NCBI GenBank assembly: GCA_002696035.1
Contig: NZQV01000016.1
Location: 146,776-210,775 of the forward strand
Direction of reading: 5' to 3'
DNA: 64,000 nucleotides
DNA from: Balneola sp.
GTDB taxonomy: Bacteria > Bacteroidota > Rhodothermia > Balneolales > Balneolaceae
Of the stretch, positions 9,787 to 18,721 are shown one piece after another; position 1 is the first letter of the stretch, and each line of letters opens with the position of its first letter. Position numbers and translations under genes: made by a program. The notes below the pieces were generated by a model. That model saw nothing but the letters and a program-made list of their open reading frames with translations, was not told the DNA's origin and did not search any database.

Positions 9787-9813
9787 AGTTCTCTGATTTT
9801 CACTGAGAGAACT
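9787..9813 (+). terminator. Possible first terminator hairpin after the slipin gene
   Basis: AGTTCTCT and AGAGAACT form an 8-bp stem with an 11-base loop, followed by TTT. A closely related CACAGAGTTT...TGAGA element is found inverted near 13008-13031, so this may also be a small dispersed repeat. Confidence 0.4.
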
Positions 9814-9837
9814 TTTGGTAAAATCAAATAACAGACT

Positions 9838-9869
9838 GGCTCCGATGCTCCGCGTCGGAGCCTTTTTTT
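9838..9869 (+). terminator. Intrinsic terminator of the nfeD-slipin operon
   Basis: GGCTCCGA (9838-9845) pairs with TCGGAGCC (9855-9862) and is followed directly by seven T residues, a strong Rho-independent terminator 64 bp after the slipin stop. Its core resembles the second hairpin of the palindromic pair at 16083-16108. Confidence 0.88.
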
Positions 9870-9918
9870 ATCTGAGATTTAGGTCTTAATAAAACAATGC
9901 CAATTATTCCATTTTCAT

Positions 9919-9970
9919 GATCGACTCTGGAGAGTCGACCTACATCGTAACGCGCCTCTCCTGAGTCGCG
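9919..9970. repeat. REPIN-like palindromic repeat, copy A
   Basis: The 52-bp unit holds a first hairpin TCGACTCTGGAGAGTCGA, a fixed linker CCTACATCGTAA, and a second, GC-rich hairpin that reads on the other strand as CGCGACTCAGGAGAGGCGCG. It lies 69 bp upstream of the RAYT transposase gene and is nearly identical to copy B on the other side of that gene. Confidence 0.8.
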
Positions 9971-10039
9971 TATGAATCGCAGGTTTGCCTTTGATGTTTG
10001 ATTTAGATTATTTCGGAAAGTAATAAACAACTTCCCAAG

Positions 10040-10687
10040 ATGACCTTCTACAAACGAAACCTCCCGCATTGGCAGCCACCCGGGGCGTCATATTTTATTA
10101 CTTTTCGTCTTGCAGGAACTTTACCAAAAATTGCACTTGATGAGCTGAGATTAGAAAAGCAAAAGCTTCAAGCACTTCACAAACACTCCTTCCCATCTGA
10201 TAAAGCTTTACAAGAATTCATCTACAAGAAACTGTTTATGAAGATTGAGGATTATCTTGATAAGGGACACCACGGTCCTACCTGGCTAAAAGATCCAAAG
10301 ATGGCACAAATCATTAAAGACTCTCTTCATTTCAAAGATGGTACAGATTATTTTCTTTTTGCCTATTGCATTATGTCTAATCACGTTCATCTTGTTTTTC
10401 AACATATAGCGGGAGGTATGGAGCCAAATAAGGTCAATGAATATCCAATCACTAAAATTCTGGCGTCTCTCAAAAAATATACAGGCCGAAGGTGCAATTC
10501 GTATTTAGGGCGAACAGGTCATCAGTTTTGGCAAAATGAAAGTTATGACCATGTTATTCGGGATTCTGATGAGTTACATCGAATTGTACATTACACACTC
10601 AGTAACCCTGTTAAGGCTAACCTTGTTGAACATTGGCGTGAATGGCCTTATAGTTATTGCATATCTGAGTTTCAGGATTTGTTTTAA
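10040..10687 (+). CDS. REP-associated tyrosine transposase (RAYT), Y1 family
   Basis: The 215-residue protein begins MTFYKRNLPHWQPPGASYFI and has the strand FRLAGTLP, the metal-binding motif YCIMSNHVHLVF (H-x-H on the central strand of HUH/Y1 nucleases) and a C-terminal region HQFWQNESYDHVI and NPVKANLVEHWREWPYS. These are diagnostic of single-copy IS200-like REP-associated transposases, which nick REP sequences through a Tyr nucleophile (probably in QNESYDH). The flanking 52-bp palindromes at 9919 and 10707, plus a third at 10856, are its probable substrates. It is a domesticated or stationary element because no IS ends are visible. Confidence 0.9.
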   Translation: MTFYKRNLPHWQPPGASYFITFRLAGTLPKIALDELRLEKQKLQALHKHSFPSDKALQEFIYKKLFMKIEDYLDKGHHGPTWLKDPKMAQIIKDSLHFKDGTDYFLFAYCIMSNHVHLVFQHIAGGMEPNKVNEYPITKILASLKKYTGRRCNSYLGRTGHQFWQNESYDHVIRDSDELHRIVHYTLSNPVKANLVEHWREWPYSYCISEFQDLF

Positions 10688-10706
10688 ATCTAATTCAAAA
10701 TTTCAC

Positions 10707-10758
10707 GATCGACTCTGGAGAGTCGACCTACATCGTAACTCGCCTCTCCTGAGTCGCG
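10707..10758. repeat. REPIN-like palindromic repeat, copy B
   Basis: This matches copy A except at one position of the linker (AACGCG becomes AACTCG) and starts 19 bp after the RAYT stop codon. Copies A and B are in the same orientation. Confidence 0.8.
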
Positions 10759-10855
10759 TATCAACAGTGTTATTTCTCAATTCCCTTTTTTGAATGAGAC
10801 CAAGTTCTAATCCAAGCAAAATTCAAACTGACTTTTCTTTATTATTCCTTTTCCC

Positions 10856-10907
10856 GATCGACTCAGGAGAGTCGACCTACATCGTAACTCGCCCCTCCTG
10901 AGTCGCG
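10856..10907. repeat. REPIN-like palindromic repeat, copy C
   Basis: Third 52-bp copy, same orientation as A and B, with changes in the first loop (CTCAGGAGAG) and at CGCCCCTC. Together with copy B it occupies most of the gene-free stretch 10688-11013; the remainder is AT-rich and shows nothing else recognisable. Confidence 0.78.
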
Positions 10908-11013
10908 GGTGGCCAATCTCATCTGCCATTTTTTAAATGTAAAATGATTCTAATCCCACCCACAGTTTTCTTAATTTCGGGCAACTTCAATCTTGAAAAG
11001 AAAACTGACTCAC

Positions 11014-12714
11014 ATGGGGCACACTCGATCATTCTTACTCATATTTTCCATTTTACTGATCTCTTCCGGAATCGCATTTGGATTTCAGAATACTGATCAG
11101 CCACAGCCAAGGGAGCAGAACCTGCTGACGAACCCCCAGCGAGCAGTACACACTTTTCTGCACTGGCAGCAATCCGGACATAAGAACATGGATCTTGTTA
11201 TCACCACCATGAAGCAAGCTGATGGTGACAAAGAACAAAAGGCTGAACTGGCCGCCCAGCTCCTGAAAGTATTGGACGCGCGCGGATTGTTGATAGATTA
11301 CGACAAGATTCCTTCCAACCCCAATTACACGGATAGTCTTTCAGGATTACAGCAGTACATTTTATTCCAGAGCTTGCCCGAAGTTTATCTTTCTAAGACC
11401 AACGAAAATGAATGGGTTTTTTCTGAGGCCACGGTAGAAAGTATCCCCGATCTATACGCCAATACCTTCTCAAGCTGGTTTACTTTTTTGGTTGATAATC
11501 TCCCGGACTGGGCTTATAACGAATGGATGGGAATCATGATCTGGCAATATTTAGCGGTTTTCATTTGGTTGCTTGTCGGCCTCATTTTGATGAAGATTTT
11601 CCAGTTCTTTTTGGATAACTACGTCCGAAGGCTTGCCGAAAAAACCAAGATAAGCTGGGATGATGACCTGATCGATGGAGTTGAAAAACCTTCCGGCTAC
11701 ATTTTCCTGCTCACTTTTTACTTTCTGACTTACTCCAATCTTCAATTTTCGGTGAGCATAAGTCATTTCCTGTCGGTCACCTTGGAAATTGCATTGTCCG
11801 TAACTGTAGTTTGGCTGTTTTATAACCTCTCTGATGTCTTTTCGAAATATCTAAGCGTTCTGACATCCAAAACCGATACCGAACTGGATGACCAACTCAT
11901 TCCGCTCATTCGCAAAACCCTGCGCTTTTTTGTGGTGCTGATGGGAGTGATCGCTATCCTGCAGAACAATGGTTATAACGTAGCATCGCTTATTGCCGGA
12001 CTTGGAATTGGTGGTTTGGCTGTGGCTTTGGCCGCGCGCGAAACACTGTCCAATTTCTTTGGATCGCTTACCATTTTCATGGACCGTCCCTTTAAGATCG
12101 GGGACTGGATCAAAACCGGTAATGTTGAGGGAACTGTGGAAGAAGTCGGTTTTCGATCTACTCGTGTTCGTACTTTTTACAATTCGCTGGTGAGTGTTCC
12201 AAATTCAAATATCGCTAACACAGATATTGACAACCTTGGGTTACGAAAATATCGCCGATTAAAAACCGTACTCAATCTCACCTACTCAACAAAACCGGAA
12301 CAGATGGAAGCTTTTGTAGAGGGTATCAAAGCCATCGTAAAAGCCAACAACCACATGCGCCAGGATTATTATGAAGTACACTTCAACTCCTTTGGTGCAC
12401 ACTCACTGGACGTTTTAGTGTATGTATTTTTTGATGTACCCGACTGGAGTACCGAACTTCAGCAGCGCCACAATTTCCTGCTGGAGATCTTGCGACTTGC
12501 AAAAGAAGTAGGTGTTGAGTTTGCCTTTCCAACCCAAACACTGCACATGGATAGTTTTCACCAGGATGAACCACGAAAAGCAGGTGAAGAACGAACCGAA
12601 GAAGAATTGGCCTCTGCTGTTTATGACTTTGGTCCGGATGGCAAGAAAGGTAAACCGGACGGTATTCGCATTTTTAAGAGTGGTGAAGAAGTCGATTTTG
12701 GGGCGAATAAATAG
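11014..12714 (+). CDS. MscS-family mechanosensitive ion channel
   Basis: The 566-residue protein has a signal peptide (MGHTRSFLLIFSILLISSGIAFG), a periplasmic N-terminal domain of about 150 residues, about four membrane helices (near 175-310), and the MscS pore helix with its Ala/Gly pattern (SLIAGLGIGGLAVALAAR) followed by NFFGSLTIFMDRPFKIGDWI, the start of the cytoplasmic beta domain. The vestibule domain follows, then an unconserved tail of about 40 residues. It should gate on membrane tension during hypo-osmotic shock. A TTG at 10993 would add seven residues; neither site has a convincing ribosome-binding sequence, so the ATG was chosen. Confidence 0.9.
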   Translation: MGHTRSFLLIFSILLISSGIAFGFQNTDQPQPREQNLLTNPQRAVHTFLHWQQSGHKNMDLVITTMKQADGDKEQKAELAAQLLKVLDARGLLIDYDKIPSNPNYTDSLSGLQQYILFQSLPEVYLSKTNENEWVFSEATVESIPDLYANTFSSWFTFLVDNLPDWAYNEWMGIMIWQYLAVFIWLLVGLILMKIFQFFLDNYVRRLAEKTKISWDDDLIDGVEKPSGYIFLLTFYFLTYSNLQFSVSISHFLSVTLEIALSVTVVWLFYNLSDVFSKYLSVLTSKTDTELDDQLIPLIRKTLRFFVVLMGVIAILQNNGYNVASLIAGLGIGGLAVALAARETLSNFFGSLTIFMDRPFKIGDWIKTGNVEGTVEEVGFRSTRVRTFYNSLVSVPNSNIANTDIDNLGLRKYRRLKTVLNLTYSTKPEQMEAFVEGIKAIVKANNHMRQDYYEVHFNSFGAHSLDVLVYVFFDVPDWSTELQQRHNFLLEILRLAKEVGVEFAFPTQTLHMDSFHQDEPRKAGEERTEEELASAVYDFGPDGKKGKPDGIRIFKSGEEVDFGANK

Positions 12715-12771
12715 GCCTAAACAAGGAAAACACAGCATAGATTAGATCACATTAGCTTATGATCTTAGAAT

Positions 12772-12805
12772 CGATGTACATCGTAGCGCGTCTCTCCAGA
12801 GTTGC
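12772..12805. repeat. Degenerate REPIN-like repeat, copy D
   Basis: Only the linker and second hairpin remain recognisable (TACATCGTAGCGCG, then CTCTCCAGAG). The bases after it (ACCCGGTTCTAATCTCAGCC) also resemble the sequence between copies B and C, so the decayed copy extends further. The rest of the 12715-13109 gap holds the terminator at 13045 and no gene. Confidence 0.6.
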
Positions 12806-13044
12806 GTGTGGCATGCTTTACACCTCAATTTCCTGCTTTCGAAAGCGACCCGGTTCTAATCTCAGCCAGATCAAGAAAACACAGCGAAAAATTTTCAATA
12901 AATAATCTTAAGTCACCGCTCGATGAACATCTTGAATCAATTTAAGCTTTTTTTCCTCGCTGAAGACTTAAGATATCCTTTGATAGCTCCACTGAAAAAT
13001 TATCATAAAAAATCTCAGTGAAACTCTGTGACCTTTAAGGTTAA

Positions 13045-13076
13045 CAAAAAAAAGCCGACCCAATTGAGCCGGCTTT
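13045..13076 (-). terminator. Intrinsic terminator of the bacilliredoxin gene
   Basis: On the minus strand AAAGCCG pairs with CGGCTTT across a 12-base loop and runs into seven or eight T residues. It lies 34 bp after the bacilliredoxin stop codon. Confidence 0.85.
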
Positions 13077-13109
13077 GAAATTCAAAATGTATAATATTTA
13101 GGCTTCAGC

Positions 13110-13568
13110 TTATTTCGCCGCCTTTTCTTCTTCCTTTTCTCCGGAAAAAGCTTCGAATACCATTTTCAGATCTTCGGCCACCTGTTCTTTGGTCCGGCCT
13201 TCGATGCGGTGCCGCGGAATCATAGCTTTGATCTCGCCATCCACAAAATAGGCAAATGCCGGTGATGATGGCGGATACTCAGAAAAATAGTCGCGCGCAT
13301 GGGCCGTCGCTTCTTTATCCTGTCCGGCAAACACGGTTACCAGATGATCAGGTCTCACTTCGGCTTTTTCCAGCGCAATGCCTAAACCGGGACGTGCATT
13401 CCCTGCTGCACAACCACAAACGGAATTGATAGCCAAAAGCATAGTGCCTTTATATTCCTTCATAGCACGATCTACATCATCTGTAGTTTTCAATTCTTCT
13501 ACGCCGAACTTAGTCAGCTCTTCTCTCATCCAGGACGTATCAGGTCCCATTCCAAATCCAAATTGCAT
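13110..13568 (-). CDS. BrxA/BrxB-family bacilliredoxin
   Basis: The 152-residue protein MQFGFGMGPD... carries the active-site motif SVCGCAAG (CGC) in a thioredoxin-like fold, followed by VFAGQDKEATAHARDYF and a cis-Pro region YPPSSPAFAYF. This is the YphP/YqiW (BrxA/BrxB) family, which removes bacillithiol or related low-molecular-weight thiols from proteins. A longer reading to 13616 uses an upstream start that adds 16 basic residues; the ATG at 13568 is the family's usual start. The C-terminus is a Lys/Glu-rich tail. It stands next to superoxide dismutase on the same strand, separated by a terminator, which suits an oxidative-stress role. Confidence 0.88.
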   Translation of the reverse strand: MQFGFGMGPDTSWMREELTKFGVEELKTTDDVDRAMKEYKGTMLLAINSVCGCAAGNARPGLGIALEKAEVRPDHLVTVFAGQDKEATAHARDYFSEYPPSSPAFAYFVDGEIKAMIPRHRIEGRTKEQVAEDLKMVFEAFSGEKEEEKAAK

Positions 13569-13637
13569 AATAGTCTCTTTGTGTTTTTTGATTGCTTTAA
13601 CAGCTGAAAAATACAAAATATTTCAGCCAAAATAAGA

Positions 13638-13665
13638 CGAGGCCTCCCATAGTAGGGAAGCCTCG
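13638..13665 (-). terminator. Terminator hairpin between sod and the bacilliredoxin gene
   Basis: CGAGGCCTCCC and GGGAAGCCTCG form an 11-bp stem with one mismatch and a 6-base loop; on the minus strand it is followed by TCTTATTTT. Confidence 0.75.
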
Positions 13666-13715
13666 AAATAATCAATTTCCCGCGATTGCGAGAATGACCT
13701 TATCTTAAGTCGTTG

Positions 13716-14324
13716 TTACTTAGCTGCTTTATAATTTTCAGCTACTTGGTCCCAATTCACTACATTCCAGAAAGCTGAAATGTAATCAGGACGACGATTT
13801 TGATAGTTCAGGTAATACGCATGTTCCCAAACGTCGATTCCCATAATTGGAGTGTATCCTTCCATCAGCGGGCTATCCTGATTTGGAGTAGAATGCACAA
13901 CCAGGTTTCCGCTTCCATCAACTGAAAGCCATGCCCAGCCAGAACCAAAACGTCCGCCTGCGGCAGCGTTGAATTCTTCTTTAAACTCATCGAGGCTGCC
14001 AAAAGTATCGTTAATAGCATCAGCTAATTCACCTTCAGGGCTTCCGCCTCCATTTGGGGAAAGAATGCTCCAAAAGAGATTGTGATTTGCATATCCGCCG
14101 CCACTGTTAATTACAGCTTGTTTTTTCTCTGCAGGAACTTCGTCAATACGTCGCAGCACTTCTTCAATATCAAGGTCGGCAAAATCGTGACCTTCCAGGG
14201 CTGCATTTACTTTGTTGGTATATCCCTGATGGTGTTTGGTGTGATGGATCTCCATCGTACGCGCATCGATGTGGGGTTCAAGTGCGTCATAGTCGTATGG
14301 TAATTCAGGAAGTGAGTAAGCCAT
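13716..14324 (-). CDS. Fe/Mn superoxide dismutase
   Basis: The 202-residue enzyme shows the family order: [16 protein letters not shown], the metal ligand His in [17 protein letters not shown], the second in [18 protein letters not shown], and the last ligands in [21 protein letters not shown] (Asp and His). It disproportionates superoxide in the cytoplasm. The [11 protein letters not shown] stretch is compatible with a Mn or cambialistic enzyme, but metal choice cannot be fixed from sequence. An AAAGGAG site precedes the ATG. A terminator follows at 13638. Confidence 0.95.
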   Translation of the reverse strand: MAYSLPELPYDYDALEPHIDARTMEIHHTKHHQGYTNKVNAALEGHDFADLDIEEVLRRIDEVPAEKKQAVINSGGGYANHNLFWSILSPNGGGSPEGELADAINDTFGSLDEFKEEFNAAAGGRFGSGWAWLSVDGSGNLVVHSTPNQDSPLMEGYTPIMGIDVWEHAYYLNYQNRRPDYISAFWNVVNWDQVAENYKAAK

Positions 14325-14552
14325 TGTTTAACTCCTTTTTAAATTCAAATTGATCGGCGCTTATAAGTTGTGCGCCTTTAATTTATCGTTCCTAAACATA
14401 AGCAAAACGGGGTTAAAATTCGTTCCGGCTCCCCATCAATACAATCTATCTTTTAGATTTGTTAACACTATCGGAAAAGGTTACTCTGAAATCCTCTCGA
14501 AATTGAAGTATCTTATGGGTCTCATACAACATTTTCTCACTCACATTTATTT

Positions 14553-16013
14553 ATGAAGTACGATTACGACGTTATTATTATTGGAAGCGGGCCTGCCGGA
14601 TTTTCCTGTGCCATGCAAAGCTCAAAATTCGATAAGAAAGTTTTGGTTATTGAAGCCAACAAAGATTCTTTTGGGGGAACATGGATCAATTCCGGGACCA
14701 TCCCCAGTAAAGCCCTACGCGAAACAGCCCGTATCATTCAGCGGTTCCAAAGCCAGTTTGAAGATCTCACTCATGAAAAAGCGTACCAGCATCACAAAAT
14801 GGAAGAACTGCTGAAGTACAAAAATGAGACACTTCAGAGTAAAAATTCCAAAGTAGAAAACGATTTCAACAAAAATGAGATCGATACGGTGCGTGGTTAT
14901 GGAGTCCTTAAAGATGCCAATACCATAGAAGTTCAAAAACATGACGGGGAGATCGAAGAGTTCACTGCTGAGTTTATCTTTGCATCTCCGGGCAGCAAAC
15001 CCATCAACCCAGAGAGTTTTGATGTAGACCACGATAAAGTTCTGGATTACACTTCTGTGTTGAACCTGACACATATTCCCCGCAAGATCTTAGTGATCGG
15101 AAGCGGAGTACAGGCCCTGGAGTATGCAACTACCTTTTCCAATCTTGGCAGTCGCGTTTCCATCTTAAATGAGGCCGACTCCTTTCTTCCCTTTTTGGAT
15201 AACGAGATCACAGATCAGCTTATACAGGTCCTTAAAAAGCAACAGATCGAAGTATTTTCAAACGCCAATAATATAACGATCGCATCTAACAGCTTACGCA
15301 ACACAACTGAGGTACGATACCAACTCAGAAACGACAATGAAAAGGATCGCACCCATGTTATAGAAACGGAACATGTTCTTTATTTAGGGGGCAAAACTCC
15401 AAATACAAGCGGCATGGGTTTAGAAAATGCCGGTGTTGAGCTGGATGAAGACGGTTACATCAACGTAGATAACGATTACCAAACGAACGTTGATAATATT
15501 TTTGCCGGTGGCGATGTGATCGGCTATCCTGCTTTAGCTTCTGCTTCATTTTCTGAAGGGCGCTTGGCCTCCTGCCGTATGTTCGGTATTGAGGCATTGG
15601 ACGTGCCTCCCGAAATTCCCTTTGCCATCTACTCCATCCCCGAAATCTCCAGCATTGGAATCACCGAAAAAGAAGCCAAATCACGGGGCTATGATGTAAC
15701 GGTTGGACGTGCTTACTACAAAAATATTACTCAGGGAGATATCAGTAACCAGCAGGAGGGTTTGCTGAAACTAGTATTTGAGACAGAAAATCTGAATTTA
15801 GTGGGCGTTCACATTATCGGGGAACGAGCCAGTGACCTTATTCACCTTGGACAAGCCGTGATGTCGCTAGGAGGAGATGTGCGTTACTTTATAAACCACG
15901 TGCTTAACTATCCTACCTACAGCGAGGCCTACCGTATTGCGGCTTTTAACGGCATGAACCGGGTGTATAAAGCAGGCGTGAAGTACAAGAAGATCCTGAA
16001 AAACAAAAACTAA
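14553..16013 (+). CDS. sthA: Soluble NAD(P) transhydrogenase-like flavoprotein (SthA family)
   Basis: The 486-residue flavoprotein has the FAD motif IIIGSGPAGFSCA, the family hallmark SGTIPSKALRETA, the NAD(P) motif VIGSGVQALEYATTF, the second FAD motif NIFAGGDVIGYPALA and a C-terminal dimerisation domain. Disulfide reductases have CxxxxC before the GTIPSKALR element. E. coli SthA keeps only the first Cys; here that position is Thr (GGTWINSGTIPS), so no redox disulfide is possible and transhydrogenation (NADPH + NAD+ to NADP+ + NADH) is the expected reaction. The final helix also lacks the reductase HPTxxE motif (HVLNYPTYSEA). Confidence 0.88.
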   Translation: MKYDYDVIIIGSGPAGFSCAMQSSKFDKKVLVIEANKDSFGGTWINSGTIPSKALRETARIIQRFQSQFEDLTHEKAYQHHKMEELLKYKNETLQSKNSKVENDFNKNEIDTVRGYGVLKDANTIEVQKHDGEIEEFTAEFIFASPGSKPINPESFDVDHDKVLDYTSVLNLTHIPRKILVIGSGVQALEYATTFSNLGSRVSILNEADSFLPFLDNEITDQLIQVLKKQQIEVFSNANNITIASNSLRNTTEVRYQLRNDNEKDRTHVIETEHVLYLGGKTPNTSGMGLENAGVELDEDGYINVDNDYQTNVDNIFAGGDVIGYPALASASFSEGRLASCRMFGIEALDVPPEIPFAIYSIPEISSIGITEKEAKSRGYDVTVGRAYYKNITQGDISNQQEGLLKLVFETENLNLVGVHIIGERASDLIHLGQAVMSLGGDVRYFINHVLNYPTYSEAYRIAAFNGMNRVYKAGVKYKKILKNKN

Positions 16014-16037
16014 AAACACCGAACACTGTACAGGATT

Positions 16038-16108
16038 GTTCCCACGCAGAGCGTAGGAACAAGTACGCTACTCACTTACTCTCGCTCCTGACGCTCTGCG
16101 TCGGAGCG
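16038..16108. repeat. REP-like pair of inverted hairpins
   Basis: GTTCC...GGAAC encloses ACGCAGAGCGT (16038-16060), and CGCTCC...GGAGCG encloses GACGCTCTGCGTC (16083-16108). The two cores are reverse complements of each other, so the whole is a nested inverted repeat. It lies between the convergent sthA and DUF429 genes and may also stop transcription. Confidence 0.7.
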
Positions 16109-16150
16109 AATATCTTCTCCCTTCAATGTTCCTTGCTGGATGTGCGATGT

Positions 16151-16858
16151 TCAAACGTAATGAATAGCTTTGCGCATGCCTTCGGAGTCGAGCTCAAATT
16201 CTTCAGGCAATGTTTTAATTCCTTTCTCTTCTGAGATCTTTGCCGAATAAGCCAGCACCATTGCATCCACGATATCATCTTCTTCCACCTCATTACGACG
16301 GAAGTCCTCTTTAATATCACGGAAGAAATCGTCTGCAATAGGTTCCCGGTCTTCGATAAGCTTCAACCGGTGTTTGATGCCCTTCTTCAGGTTTTTCTTT
16401 TGGTAGATCATCCCGCCATTCAGCGTTTGGAACAGCAATTCGGGATGAGATTCCAGCACTTTATCTCTCAGTGATTCATCCGCACGCAAAAGCTCATCTA
16501 CCATTTGTATTTTTGGAGTGATATTCCACGATTGCAGCGTCAGTTTTTTATCGGTGTATTCGTGACTGATCATGTTGGCTTCCACATAGGAAGGAGCTGT
16601 CAGCGCCGGACGAATGGGCGGACTGAATACGCTGGAAGCATATTCCCCACCTAATTTCTTGCGCAAAAGGGCATCAGCTTCCCGGGTATACTCCTCATCT
16701 TCCAACCCGATCGGCATGTCAATGAATACACGGTCAAATGTTTCAAAAGCTTCTTTCAAGGCTTCCCTATCCCGAAGGATCTCGTATTTCTCTTCGCCCT
16801 CATCAAAAGTGATGAGGATCCATCCTGCCTGACAACCGTCTATTCCTGCTGTTTTCAC
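16151..16858 (-). CDS. DUF429 family predicted nuclease
   Basis: The 235-residue protein starts at GTG with GIDGCQAGW, the N-terminal acidic motif of the DUF429 RNase H-like fold, followed by DRVFIDMPIGL (second acidic strand), SVFSPPIRPAL and a C-terminal ESHPELLFQTLNG region, then EEDDIVDAMVLAYSA with more acidic residues. This family is predicted to have an RNase H-fold nuclease active site; no clear biological role is assigned. The GTG overlaps the aspS stop (GTGA, 4 bp), so it is translated with aspS. Confidence 0.85.
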   Translation of the reverse strand: MKTAGIDGCQAGWILITFDEGEEKYEILRDREALKEAFETFDRVFIDMPIGLEDEEYTREADALLRKKLGGEYASSVFSPPIRPALTAPSYVEANMISHEYTDKKLTLQSWNITPKIQMVDELLRADESLRDKVLESHPELLFQTLNGGMIYQKKNLKKGIKHRLKLIEDREPIADDFFRDIKEDFRRNEVEEDDIVDAMVLAYSAKISEEKGIKTLPEEFELDSEGMRKAIHYV

Positions 16859-18639
16859 TGTAACTGATCTTTGATGTTTTTCTTGAGTTGGATATGCAGC
16901 TCATCCAGCTGATGTTTGTCTACCGTATCCGGAGAGTTATCCATCATGCTTTGTGCTTTCTGGTTTTTTGGGAAGGCGATAACGTCGCGAAGACTTTTGG
17001 CCCCGGTCAGTAACATAATGGCCCTGTCTACCCCAAAAGCAATTCCACCATGTGGAGGAGCTCCATATTTGAACGCATCCAGCAAGAAGCCAAATTTCTC
17101 TTCGGCTTCCTTATCAGAAATGCCTAACAATTCAAATACTCTGCGCTGCATTTTCTGATTATGGATACGGATAGAACCACCACCCAGCTCATTTCCGTTC
17201 AGTACCAGGTCATAAGCACGCGCTTTTACTTTACCGGGCTCTGAATCCATCAGTTCTACATCTTCTGCCCTTGGTGAGGTAAATGGATGGTGCATTGCAT
17301 GGTAACGGCGAGATTCTTCATCCCACTCCAACAGAGGAAATTCCGTAACCCAAAGGAAATTATATTTTGACTCATCGATCAACTCAAACTCTTTCCCCAT
17401 CATAAGGCGAAGCTGTCCGAGTTGTTTGAGGACATCCGGTTTTGGTCCTGCAAGAATGAGCACTAGGTCTCCCTCCTTCGCTTCGGATTTCTCCACCATC
17501 TGATCTACAATATCATCGGTCAGGAACTTAGCCACGCTGCACAGCGGACCATCTTCCTGCATCTTGATGTAGATCAATCCTCCGGCACCGGTTTCTTCTT
17601 TCACGCGATCGGTCAATCTATCGATAGCGCCACGGCCCATATCTCCTTGACCGGGCACGGTGATTCCAACCACACCACCACCGTCTTTCACTGTATTTGA
17701 GAACACTTTGAATTCGGCATCTCTTACGATCTTAGAAAAATCTTTGAACTCCAGTCCAAAGCGAATGTCTGGTTTATCGGAACCATAAGTATTCATAGCC
17801 TCTTCGTAGGTCATGCGCGGAAATGGTGTTTCCACTTCATAGCCAATGGTATCTTTGAACACTTTCTTCCAGAGAGATTCGTGCGTTTCATAGATCACTT
17901 CTTCATCCACAAAGCTCATCTCCACATCAATTTGGGTGAACTCCGGCTGGCGATCGGTACGCAGATCTTCATCCCGAAAACACTTCACGATCTGAAAATA
18001 TCGGTCGTAACCGGAAACCATCAGCAACTGCTTATAGGTCTGTGGACTTTGAGGAAGAGCAAAAAACTTCCCTGCATTCACACGACTCGGCACCAAATAA
18101 TCACGGGCCCCTTCTGGCGTACTGCGCATCAATACCGGAGTCTCAACTTCGGCAAATTTCAGGTTGTGATAGAATTCTCGCACCGACTGATAAAATTTGG
18201 ATCGCAACATCAAACGATCCTGTACTTCAGGGCGTCGAAGGTCGAGATAGCGATACTTCAACCGAACATCTTCATTGGTAGAAATGCCATCTTTGATCTC
18301 AAATGGAGGCGTCTCAGCTTCCGAGTAGATCACCAAGTCGGTGGCTTCGATCTCGATCTCACCCGTAGGCAAATTTGGATTTCTATTTTCCTCGCCCCGC
18401 GTGATCACTTTTCCTTTTACGCCGATCACATATTCGGCACGCAACTGCTCAGCTTTTTCGTGAAGGGCATCATCTTCTTCGGTAAAAACAACCTGAGTTA
18501 CGCCATAGCGATCTCTCAGATCAATAAAAATAACGCCGCCCAGGTCGCGCCGGGGACCAACCCATCCATTTAAAATTACTTCGTCGCCAATATCGGTTGC
18601 GGTTAACTCTCCGCAGGTATGTGTTCTTTTGAGGGTCAT
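16855..18639 (-). CDS. aspS: Aspartyl-tRNA synthetase
   Basis: The 594-residue class II synthetase begins MTLKRTHTCGELTATD with the N-terminal anticodon-binding OB fold (GWVGPRRDLGGVIFIDLRDR). It continues with motif 2 (FRDEDLRTDRQPEFTQIDVEMSF), the bacterial GAD insertion domain (about 290-420) and motif 3 (GIAFGVDRAIMLLTG). The GAD insert and length show the bacterial type; discrimination between Asp-only and Asp/Asn charging cannot be decided here. A GTG at 18696 would add 19 residues of unrelated sequence, so the ATG at 18639 is used. The first base of the divergent gene is 83 bp away, so the promoters share a short region. Confidence 0.95.
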   Translation of the reverse strand: MTLKRTHTCGELTATDIGDEVILNGWVGPRRDLGGVIFIDLRDRYGVTQVVFTEEDDALHEKAEQLRAEYVIGVKGKVITRGEENRNPNLPTGEIEIEATDLVIYSEAETPPFEIKDGISTNEDVRLKYRYLDLRRPEVQDRLMLRSKFYQSVREFYHNLKFAEVETPVLMRSTPEGARDYLVPSRVNAGKFFALPQSPQTYKQLLMVSGYDRYFQIVKCFRDEDLRTDRQPEFTQIDVEMSFVDEEVIYETHESLWKKVFKDTIGYEVETPFPRMTYEEAMNTYGSDKPDIRFGLEFKDFSKIVRDAEFKVFSNTVKDGGGVVGITVPGQGDMGRGAIDRLTDRVKEETGAGGLIYIKMQEDGPLCSVAKFLTDDIVDQMVEKSEAKEGDLVLILAGPKPDVLKQLGQLRLMMGKEFELIDESKYNFLWVTEFPLLEWDEESRRYHAMHHPFTSPRAEDVELMDSEPGKVKARAYDLVLNGNELGGGSIRIHNQKMQRRVFELLGISDKEAEEKFGFLLDAFKYGAPPHGGIAFGVDRAIMLLTGAKSLRDVIAFPKNQKAQSMMDNSPDTVDKHQLDELHIQLKKNIKDQLQ

Positions 18640-18721
18640 TCTTTTCGATGAATCGTAGAGTGAAAACTTTTGGTTATTAAGGCGCTGAAAATACACATAA
18701 TGTTAACGAATCGCTTAATCA

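Noticed and set aside
16614..16832. Antisense ORFs inside long genes (this and many others, e.g. 503-862, 8462-8923, 17881-18573)
   Set aside because: They mirror the codon structure of well-supported genes on the other strand and have no family signs or start signals.
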